A stretch of DNA of 19,364 nucleotides, taken from the NCBI GenBank assembly GCA_043767025.1, contig JAYUHK010000055.1, forward strand, positions 1 through 19,364, written 5' to 3'. The notes under the pieces are model-generated. The model was not told where the DNA came from. It did no database searches and saw only the letters and a list, made by a program, of their open reading frames with translations. Origin of the DNA: JAYUHK01 sp043767025 (lineage in GTDB: Bacteria > Bacteroidota > Bacteroidia > Chitinophagales > Saprospiraceae). This document shows, piece after piece, positions 13,067 to 19,364 of the stretch (within the stretch, counting starts at the first letter, position 1; every line of letters starts with the position of its first letter). A program made the position numbers and the translations under genes.

Positions 13067-15753
13067 AATTAGCTTTTGAATCTAATCTTTCGTATCAACA
13101 AGAAGCCATCAAATCTATCACAGATTTATTTGAGGGGCAGGCTGCGGCAAACTCTATTTTTGAGTACGCGCTGGAGGAAGCGAAAGTACTCAGCCTTATC
13201 AATAGCGTTAGCAATAAGCTGGAGCTGTCGGAGGAGCAGATATTCGAGAACCTCAAAACCGTGCAGGAGCGGAACGGTATCTCTGGTGCGGGCGATGCGA
13301 TGAGCAAAGTAGTGAGCGAGTTGGCGGGCAAAGCTGCGGGCTTAAACTTTTCGGTGGAGATGGAAACAGGGACGGGCAAAACATATGTTTACTTGCGTAC
13401 TATCTACGAACTGAACAAGCTGTATGGGTTCAAAAAGTTTGTGATTGTAGTGCCCTCGGTGGCAATACGGGAGGGCGTACTAAAAAACTTGGAGATTACG
13501 CACGCGCATTTTCAGAATTTGTATGATAACGTACCTGTGAGTTTTCAGGTGTATGACAGCACCAAAGTATCGACACTGCGCGGGTTTACGACCGCGAATA
13601 ATATCGAGATTTTGGTGATTAATATCGACTCGTTTGCCAAAGACGAGAACATCATCAATAAGGCGAACGACAAGCTCAACGGGCAAAAACCGATTGCGTT
13701 TATTCAGGCGAGCAAGCCGATTGTGATAATAGACGAGCCGCAAAATATGGAAACCGAGAAGCGACAAAAAGCGATAGCAGACCTGAAGCCGTTGGTGACG
13801 CTGCGGTATTCGGCAACGCACAAAAATAAGTATAACAGGACTTACAGCCTCAATCCTGTACGGGCTTACGATTTGGGCTTGGTCAAACAGATAGAGGTCA
13901 GTTCGGTAATGGAGGAAAACGCGTTTAACGATGCGTTTATTTCGGTAGATGCTATCACGGCTACCAAAACAAAAGTAACCGCCAAAATAACGATTAACTG
14001 CAACGAAAACGGCGTCGTGAAAAAGAAAAGTATCACGGTGAGAGCAGGCGATGACTTGTACAAATTGTCGAACGACCGAGAGATTTACGCAGACGGTTAC
14101 CTGATAGAAGAGATAGATGTGACTAATAATTGTATTTCCATTTCTAACGGAAATATACTGTACAAAGGCGAAAGTCAGGGCGGCATGAAAGCCGAAATTA
14201 TTAAGGTTCAAATTGAAAAAACCATAGAGGAACACCTAAAAAAGGAATTGAGGCTGAATAAGTTAGGCATCAAAGTATTGTCTTTATTTTTTATAGATAA
14301 AGTAGCCAATTACAGGAGCTACGACGAGGCGGGCAACGCCATAAAAGGGAAATTTGCGGTTTGGTTCGAGGAGATTTATGCCGAATATATCGCAAAAGAG
14401 AAGTTTAAAAGTTTAGCTAAATTTGAGGTAGCGACGACGCACAACGGCTACTTTTCGCAAGACAGCAAGGGGAAAGTGAAAGACACGAAAGGCGATACGA
14501 AAGCGGACGACGACACTTACAGTTTGATAATGCGAGATAAGGAAAAGCTATTGGGTTTGGATAATTCGCTGCGGTTTATTTTCTCACATTCCGCGCTTCG
14601 CGAAGGCTGGGATAACCCAAATGTTTTTCAGATTTGTACGCTCAACGAAACAAAATCGGAGGAAAAAAAACGGCAGGAGATAGGTAGAGGTTTGCGATTA
14701 GCCGTGAATCAGGAAGGCGAGCGTACCTACGACCAAAACATAAACCGACTCACCGTGATAGCAAATGAAAGCTACGACGATTTTGCAAAAGCGTTGCAAA
14801 CCGAAATTGAGAAAGATTGTGGCGTAGCGTTTACGGGCAGAATAAAAGACGCACGGAAAAGAGAGGAAGTAAAGTACAGAAAAGGATTTGCGCTCGACGA
14901 GGCATTTTTGGAAATATGGGATAAAATAAAACACAAAACAACGTATCGCGTCAATTACGATACTGCTGATTTGATTACGGAAGCAGCAAAAGCGGTGAAA
15001 GGCTTGACGGGGATAAAAACACCCGCTATCCGCTCCGTCAAAATCGGGATTACGATGACCGACGAAGGTGTGGGCACGCACTATTTGGGTGAAAGCGTAG
15101 CGGCTTACGGTGGACGTGCGTGGAAAATCCCCGACGTTTTGGGCTATATACAAAGCAAAACAGAGCTGACACGCAGTACTATTTTGGGTATTTTGGTGCA
15201 ATCGGGTAGAATAAAAGATATTTTGGTCAATCCGCAACTGTTTTTGGACTTATCCGTCGAGGCTATCAAGCGGACGCTGCACGATATGATGATTGACGGC
15301 ATCAAATACCAAAAAATTGGCGGTTCGGAATACGAAATGGCATTATTTGAGGCGCAGGAATTGGAAATTTATCTAAATTCATTTACTTATGCCGTTGAAA
15401 ACCCCGAAAAAACAATCTATGACAACTTTATCCCTTTGGACTCGGGCGTAGAAAACCAATTTGCAGCAGACTGCGAGAGTAGCGAGCAGGTCAAGTTTTA
15501 CTTCAAGCTACCTAATTGGTTCAAAATACCAACGCCTATCGGCAGCTACAACCCCGACTGGGCAATTGTATTGGAGGGCGACGAAAAAGTATATTTTGTA
15601 GCCGAAACCAAAGACACAGGAACGCCTCGGGTGGACTTCGCGAAACTAAGTGCCGCCGAGCAACTCAAAATAAGATGCGGCACGGCGCACTTCGAGGCAT
15701 TGGACGATATACAATACAAGGTAGTGAAGAACGTGGGAAATTTGATGGAATAG
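13063..15753 (+). CDS. res: Type III restriction endonuclease subunit Res
   Basis: The product is 896 residues, in the range of Type III Res subunits. It is an ATP-dependent translocase and nuclease that cuts after two Mod-bound sites meet. Helicase motifs appear in order: Walker A METGTGKT (100-107), motif II DEPQ (224-227), motif III RYSATHK (249-255), the SALREGWDNPNVFQI segment, and motif VI QEIGRGLRL (538-546). The C-terminal nuclease has the PD...ExK pattern NPDWAIVLEG (830-839) and ETK (848-850). No stops or motif losses are seen, so Res looks intact although Mod is broken. In Type III systems Res needs Mod for cleavage, so the cell is not expected to self-restrict. The start overlaps the KilA-N stop. 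Confidence 0.95.
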   Translation: MKLAFESNLSYQQEAIKSITDLFEGQAAANSIFEYALEEAKVLSLINSVSNKLELSEEQIFENLKTVQERNGISGAGDAMSKVVSELAGKAAGLNFSVEMETGTGKTYVYLRTIYELNKLYGFKKFVIVVPSVAIREGVLKNLEITHAHFQNLYDNVPVSFQVYDSTKVSTLRGFTTANNIEILVINIDSFAKDENIINKANDKLNGQKPIAFIQASKPIVIIDEPQNMETEKRQKAIADLKPLVTLRYSATHKNKYNRTYSLNPVRAYDLGLVKQIEVSSVMEENAFNDAFISVDAITATKTKVTAKITINCNENGVVKKKSITVRAGDDLYKLSNDREIYADGYLIEEIDVTNNCISISNGNILYKGESQGGMKAEIIKVQIEKTIEEHLKKELRLNKLGIKVLSLFFIDKVANYRSYDEAGNAIKGKFAVWFEEIYAEYIAKEKFKSLAKFEVATTHNGYFSQDSKGKVKDTKGDTKADDDTYSLIMRDKEKLLGLDNSLRFIFSHSALREGWDNPNVFQICTLNETKSEEKKRQEIGRGLRLAVNQEGERTYDQNINRLTVIANESYDDFAKALQTEIEKDCGVAFTGRIKDARKREEVKYRKGFALDEAFLEIWDKIKHKTTYRVNYDTADLITEAAKAVKGLTGIKTPAIRSVKIGITMTDEGVGTHYLGESVAAYGGRAWKIPDVLGYIQSKTELTRSTILGILVQSGRIKDILVNPQLFLDLSVEAIKRTLHDMMIDGIKYQKIGGSEYEMALFEAQELEIYLNSFTYAVENPEKTIYDNFIPLDSGVENQFAADCESSEQVKFYFKLPNWFKIPTPIGSYNPDWAIVLEGDEKVYFVAETKDTGTPRVDFAKLSAAEQLKIRCGTAHFEALDDIQYKVVKNVGNLME

Positions 15754-15856
15754 TCAACGCTTTTGGCTGCATATTTGCCAATACCCAAAGCGGAAAATAC
15801 AAAAGTGCAACCAAGCGCGCTTAAAATTTGATGACTAATGGATAAACTAAAATCCC

Positions 15857-15864
15857 TATCTTTA
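15857..15864 (+). promoter_or_regulatory. Candidate -7 box of the copper cluster
   Basis: TATCTTTA, one base off TAnnTTTG, lies 13 bp before the ATG at 15878. The nearest TTG (15828-15830) is 26 nt upstream of the box, somewhat far. Confidence 0.35.
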
Positions 15865-15877
15865 CGTTATACAATCG

Positions 15878-16249
15878 ATGTCAAGAAGAATTTACATATT
15901 CCTAATTTTTATACTCGGTTGCGCCCTGCTACCAAGTACAGCTTTGGCGTGTGGTGCGGGGTCTGAAAAATGTTGCGGCAAAGACCAAACAGCTCAAAAA
16001 TCGGATACAAAAAATTGTTGCAAAAAAAATAATCAATCAAAAGGAAAAGACGAATGTGGCGGCAAGTGTGGCGGCAAATCCTGCCAGTGCCAATGCCAAA
16101 TTTCCAGTTTCAGTTTGATGTCTTCTTTTGGTTTTGAGATTAGCAGCTTTGCCTTCGACTTTTCGGACGAAAAGCAGAAGTTTTGTCATGTAGCAACCTA
16201 CCTCTCTTCGGGTTTCTATTCCATTTGGACACCTCCCAACATAGGATAA
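15878..16249 (+). CDS. Small exported Cys-rich protein, probably metal-related
   Basis: The product is 123 residues. A hydrophobic N-terminus (IFLIFILGCALLPSTALA) is an export signal; cleavage before Cys25 or lipid attachment at the upstream ILGC are both possible. The mature protein has 11 Cys, mostly in a short hydrophilic stretch: ACGAGSEKCCGKD, NCCKK, and ECGGKCGGKSCQCQCQ. The C-terminus (SGFYSIWTPPNIG) has a form I have seen in small Bacteroidota proteins near copper genes, but I cannot name a family. Clustered Cys-x-Cys and Cys-Cys pairs, plus the HMA/DUF3347 and multicopper oxidase genes downstream, suggest copper binding. The two downstream genes are separated from it by a 158-bp repeat element. 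Confidence 0.65.
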   Translation: MSRRIYIFLIFILGCALLPSTALACGAGSEKCCGKDQTAQKSDTKNCCKKNNQSKGKDECGGKCGGKSCQCQCQISSFSLMSSFGFEISSFAFDFSDEKQKFCHVATYLSSGFYSIWTPPNIG

Positions 16250-16322
16250 TTTTTTTACCTCGACAGCCACAGGTATGTCCAAACGAAAGCAAAACTCTTG
16301 CTTTTATATTCTTTATTTCTAA

Positions 16323-16481
16323 TGAATGAAGAGAAAATAAGGTACTGAATATTATGACGCAGAATTTTGGGTCAAAACAAGGCAGATTTGAGGTGCGATG
16401 CCGTGCATCGTAACGAAAATCTAACGCAGTTTTGGCTCAAAAGACAAGTCAGAATACAGTAACTTATTTTGGACGCGTTCC
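16323..16481. repeat. 159-bp structured repeat, copy B
   Basis: The ends (16323-16348 and 16457-16481) form imperfect inverted repeats, including aaaataagg-tactg against cagta-acttatttt. A long inner stem pairs ttttgggtcaaaac (16365-16378) with gttttggctcaaaa (16429-16442) over 14 bp with two G-T wobbles. The central hairpin is cgatgc-cgt-gcatcg (16396-16410). Compared with copy A, two stem base pairs changed on both sides so that pairing is kept. It ends 27 bp before the start of the HMA/DUF3347 gene and fills the gap between it and the Cys-rich gene. Confidence 0.8.
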
Positions 16482-16508
16482 TTATCTTTATTTAAAAAAA
16501 AAAATACA

Positions 16509-17360
16509 ATGAAATCAATATCAAAAATGTTGGTAGCAATCGCTTTGTTGCTATCAGTCACGGCTTGCAAAGCCCAAATGAAAAACGCTGAAACCGTAAC
16601 CGTAAAGGTTCACGGAAACTGCAATATGTGCAAAACCACTATCGAAAAGGCAGGAAATCTCAAAAAAGTAGCCAAAGTGTCTTGGAATAAAGACACCGAA
16701 ATGGCTTCGATAACCTACGATGCAAAAAAAACAAACCAAGACGAAATCTTGAAACGCATCGCTTTATCGGGCTACGACAGCGACCAATTCCTTGCGCCAG
16801 ACGATGTGTATGCCAGTTTGCCCGAATGTTGCCAGTACGAAAGAGCCAAAAAAGTAGTATCCAAGGTTAAAAAAGTTGAAATGAAAGTCGTCGATTCTGC
16901 TACCTCAACGCCTGCGCAGCCAAAAGAAGCAAACTTGATGACTGCCGTTTTTGACAATTATTTTGCCTTAAAAGATGCGTTGGTACAAACTGACGGAGCT
17001 GCGGCGGCTGCGAAATCCGCAAACTTATTGACTGCTATCAAAGCCGTGAAAATGGAAAAATTAGCAACAGAAGTTCATACCGTCTGGATGAAGGTTTTGA
17101 AAGACTTACAAGAAGACGCAGAGCATATTGCCGATACCAAAGACGCTTCACATCAAAGAGACCATTTTATGAGCTTGTCAAAAAATATGTACGCGCTGAT
17201 GAAAGTTTCAAAATACGAGCAGCCAGTTTACTACCAATTTTGTCCGATGGCAAACGACGGAAAAGGTGCAAATTGGTTGAGCAAAGAAAATGCGGTAAAA
17301 AATCCTTACTACGGCTCGATGATGTTGAATTGTGGAAAAACGGTAGAAACGATAAAATAA
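16509..17360 (+). CDS. Lipoprotein with HMA metal-binding and DUF3347 domains
   Basis: The product is 283 residues. The N-terminus ends in the lipobox VTAC (lipidated Cys20), so it is membrane-anchored. Residues 29-95 form a heavy-metal-associated domain with the CxxC copper site GNCNMCKTTIEKAG and a GYD ending. After a linker, residues 145-283 form a DUF3347 domain ending QFCPMANDGKGANWLSKEN, VKNPYYGSMMLNCG. The same CPMA...NPYYG...CG pattern ends CusB-type efflux adaptors in Bacteroidota and binds copper. There is also a Cys pair in the linker (LPECCQYE). Together with the oxidase downstream this points to periplasmic copper capture and detoxification. A hairpin terminator follows its stop. 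Confidence 0.88.
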   Translation: MKSISKMLVAIALLLSVTACKAQMKNAETVTVKVHGNCNMCKTTIEKAGNLKKVAKVSWNKDTEMASITYDAKKTNQDEILKRIALSGYDSDQFLAPDDVYASLPECCQYERAKKVVSKVKKVEMKVVDSATSTPAQPKEANLMTAVFDNYFALKDALVQTDGAAAAAKSANLLTAIKAVKMEKLATEVHTVWMKVLKDLQEDAEHIADTKDASHQRDHFMSLSKNMYALMKVSKYEQPVYYQFCPMANDGKGANWLSKENAVKNPYYGSMMLNCGKTVETIK

Positions 17361-17367
17361 AATAAAT

Positions 17368-17395
17368 AAAGGGTAGCCGAAGAAGGCTACCCTTT
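17368..17395 (+). terminator. Intrinsic terminator or attenuator between HMA/DUF3347 gene and oxidase gene
   Basis: The arms gggtagcc (17371-17378) and ggctaccc (17385-17392) enclose a 6-nt loop, with three more A-T pairs outside and a T-run (17393-17396). It lies 7 bp after the upstream stop and 28 bp before the oxidase start. No -7 box lies between it and the oxidase start, so partial readthrough may set the level of the oxidase. Confidence 0.8.
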
Positions 17396-17423
17396 TAATA
17401 ACTCTATCAATGAAAACACTAAA

Positions 17424-19364
17424 ATGGATATTCAAAAAACTCTTTATAAAAAAGTGTTGCCGATAGTTGTAATGCTATTCGCTACAAACCCAATTTTTGC
17501 CCAAAAAGTAGTTCGTTACGACCTTTATGTGCGTGACACTTTGGTCAATTTTACAGGAAAAGAAAAACGAGCCATCGCCGTAAACGGGCAAATTCCGATG
17601 CCTACGCTCACCTTTACCGAAGGTGATACCGCAGAAATTTATGTACACAACCAACTCAACGAAGAAACTTCGTTGCATTGGCACGGTTTGCTCCTGCCCA
17701 ACCAGTACGACGGCGTGCCAAACCTGACCCAAATGCCCATAAAGCCCAATACTACGCATTTATATAGGTTTCCGATTATACAGCACGGCACGCACTGGTA
17801 CCACAGCCATACAGGTTTGCAGGAGCAAATCGGTATGTATGGCAACTTTGTGATGAATAAAAAAGCGGACGACCCAACATTTAGAAAAGGCATTGACGAC
17901 CTGCCGACCGTGCCGCTGATATTGAGCGAATGGACGGATATGAACCCCGAAAATGTACACCGAATGTTGCACAACGCTACAGATTGGTTTGCTATCCAAA
18001 AAGGTACAACCCAAAGTTATGCCGAAGCTATCCAGCAAGGATACCTGAAAACCAAAGTAAAAAACGAGTGGAAGCGAATGAACGCCATGGACGTGAGCGA
18101 TGTGTACTACGACAAATTTTTAATCAATGGAAAAAACGAAAGCGAAATCAATTTTGCATCGTTAATAGCCCCGAGTGCATTATCAATAGCCCCGACTTTT
18201 AAGTCGGGGAATAAAATTCGGCTGCGCATCTCAAACGCTGGCGCATCTACCTATTTTTGGCTAAGTTACGCAGGCGGAAAAATGACCGTAGTAGCCAACG
18301 ACGGCAACGATGTAGAACCCATAGAAGTGGATAGATTGATAGTAGCCGTTTCTGAAACCTATGATGTCGTCGTTACCATTCCTTACGAAAACACTGCGTT
18401 TGAGTTTTTGGCAACCTCGGAAGACCGTACAAAATCTGTTTCCATTTACATCGGTAGCGGCGTAAAGCAATTAACCAGCCCATTGCCCAAGCTCAAATAT
18501 TTTGAGGGCATGAAAATGATGAACGGAATGATGAAAATGAACGGCGATTTGGACGACATGGGTATGAGTATGAGCCTCAACCAAATGGATATGAACGTGG
18601 TAATGTACCCCGAAATAACGGGCGAAACCAAGGGCAAACCGATGCAAGCAATGAAAATGGCTCCCTCTCCTTTGGAGAGGGCGGGGGGTGAGGCTCAATA
18701 CAACAGCAATAAATTATCGGACATCGTAACGCTGAACTACGCCATGCTAAAATCGCCTGCGAAAACCACTTTGCCCAAAAGCCAAACCAAAACCTTGCGG
18801 TTTGAACTCTCGGGCAATATGAACCGCTACGTTTGGAGTTTGGACAACAAAGTGGTGTCGGAGGCAGATAAAATTTTGGTAAAAAAAGGCGAAAATATCA
18901 GGCTCATTTTATACAATGGCTCTATGATGCGCCACCCCATGCACTTGCACGGACATGATTTTAGGCTTTTGAACGGACAAGGCGACAATGCACCGATGAA
19001 AAATATTGTGGATATTATGCCTATGGAAACCGATACTTTGGAGTTCAACGCCAACGTAGAGGGCGATTGGTTTTTTCATTGCCATATTTTATACCACATG
19101 ATGGCAGGTATGGGCAGGGTTTTTAGTTACGAAAACCAAGCCCCAAATCCAGAAATTCCTAACCCTAAAAAGGCACAAAACATGCTTTTTGCTGATGACA
19201 GGATGTTTCATTTCATGGCAGAAAATGATTTTGCAACCAACGGAAACGATGGCGAAGTAATGTATCAAAGCACACGTTGGAGTATTGGCACAGAATGGCG
19301 TTTGGGCTACAACGACCATCACGGCTATGAAAATGAAACCCACATTGGGCGCTATATTGGCAAA
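17424..19364 (+). CDS. Multicopper oxidase (CopA/PcoA-like), probable fusion to an outer-membrane barrel; cut by window edge
   Basis: The frame is open for 647 codons to the right edge. A signal peptide (VLPIVVMLFATNPIFAQ) directs export. All four copper motifs are present: HWHG (85-88), HWYHSH (124-129), HPMHLHGH (504-511) and HCHILYHMMAGM (552-563), giving type 1, 2 and 3 sites with Met563 as axial ligand. A Met-rich stretch (363-412) is typical of copper-tolerance oxidases that oxidise Cu(I). Beyond 563, the segments MLFADDRMFHFMAENDFATN and TRWSIGTEWRLGYNDHHGYE resemble the start of a CopB-like outer-membrane barrel, a fusion I recall from Bacteroidota. An ATG at 17410 is in another frame and stops early. 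Two palindromic repeats sit inside the coding sequence at residues 247-262 and 413-424. Confidence 0.92.
   Translation, partial: MDIQKTLYKKVLPIVVMLFATNPIFAQKVVRYDLYVRDTLVNFTGKEKRAIAVNGQIPMPTLTFTEGDTAEIYVHNQLNEETSLHWHGLLLPNQYDGVPNLTQMPIKPNTTHLYRFPIIQHGTHWYHSHTGLQEQIGMYGNFVMNKKADDPTFRKGIDDLPTVPLILSEWTDMNPENVHRMLHNATDWFAIQKGTTQSYAEAIQQGYLKTKVKNEWKRMNAMDVSDVYYDKFLINGKNESEINFASLIAPSALSIAPTFKSGNKIRLRISNAGASTYFWLSYAGGKMTVVANDGNDVEPIEVDRLIVAVSETYDVVVTIPYENTAFEFLATSEDRTKSVSIYIGSGVKQLTSPLPKLKYFEGMKMMNGMMKMNGDLDDMGMSMSLNQMDMNVVMYPEITGETKGKPMQAMKMAPSPLERAGGEAQYNSNKLSDIVTLNYAMLKSPAKTTLPKSQTKTLRFELSGNMNRYVWSLDNKVVSEADKILVKKGENIRLILYNGSMMRHPMHLHGHDFRLLNGQGDNAPMKNIVDIMPMETDTLEFNANVEGDWFFHCHILYHMMAGMGRVFSYENQAPNPEIPNPKKAQNMLFADDRMFHFMAENDFATNGNDGEVMYQSTRWSIGTEWRLGYNDHHGYENETHIGRYIGK
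18164..18209. repeat. Palindromic repeat inserted in frame in the oxidase gene (first)
   Basis: The arms ccccgactt (18190-18198) and aagtcgggg (18201-18209) are perfect inverted repeats with a 2-nt loop. The lead-in aatagccccga occurs twice, at 18164 and 18185. The reading frame passes through and encodes LIAPSALSIAPTFKSG between the conserved FLINGK and KIRLRISNAGAS segments. Confidence 0.75.
18663..18681. repeat. Palindromic repeat inserted in frame in the oxidase gene (second)
   Basis: The arms ccctctcc (18663-18670) and ggagaggg (18674-18681) are perfect, with loop ttt, followed by a G-rich tail (cggggggtgaggct). It encodes APSPLERAGGEA directly after the Met-rich region. I recognise this as a repeat type common in Bacteroidota intergenic DNA. 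Confidence 0.75.

Noticed and set aside
13480..14235. 251-codon minus-strand frame
   Set aside because: It is antisense to the helicase part of res and has no coherent domain.
15754..15877. Terminator after res
   Set aside because: Only a short agcgcgct palindrome is present, with no usable stem and T-run.
17410..17466. 18-codon leader peptide overlapping the oxidase start
   Set aside because: The frame begins with ATG and ends at TAG but has no evident regulatory feature; overlap with the real start is probably chance.

Overview
The window looks like a chromosomal stretch from a member of the Bacteroidota. The evidence is TAnnTTTG-type -7 promoter boxes, a Type IX secretion (T9SS) C-terminal sorting domain on a secreted protein, Bacteroidota-type families (DUF2452, DUF1573, PorT-like barrel, long signal peptidase I), weak Shine-Dalgarno sequences and many short palindromic repeats. 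I cannot name the species.

Positions 1-5036 are on the minus strand and look like housekeeping and cell-envelope genes. In order along the window they are: the start of a gene cut by the left edge, an outer-membrane barrel protein, signal peptidase I (lepB), a secreted seven-repeat RCC1 propeller with a T9SS sorting domain, and a tight DUF2452-DUF1573 pair.

Positions 5037-9730 are on the plus strand and look accessory. Two AT-rich gene pairs (a secreted unknown plus a HEAT-like protein; a Panacea-domain antitoxin plus its putative toxin) are each followed within about 12 bp by a near-identical 81-bp direct repeat, giving a cassette-like layout. Then come a decayed YdeI-family pseudogene, a formate/nitrite-type (FNT) transporter, a MITE-like element and an intact YdeI-family gene.

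Positions 10093-15753 hold a Type III restriction-modification operon: mod, a KilA-N protein, and res. The target-recognition part of mod is a sharply AT-rich block inside a GC-rich gene. It carries an in-frame TAA, so as read the methyltransferase is broken while res is intact. That combination is either an off state or a reason to suspect a sequencing error.

Positions 15878-19364 form a copper-handling cluster: a small Cys-rich exported protein, a lipoprotein with HMA and DUF3347 domains, and a multicopper oxidase that runs off the right edge into what looks like a fused outer-membrane barrel. The oxidase gene holds two different palindromic repeats that are translated in frame.

The most novel non-coding signal is a ~159-bp element present twice (9849-10007 and 16323-16481). 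It has inverted ends and a central hairpin whose stem shows two compensatory base-pair changes between the copies.
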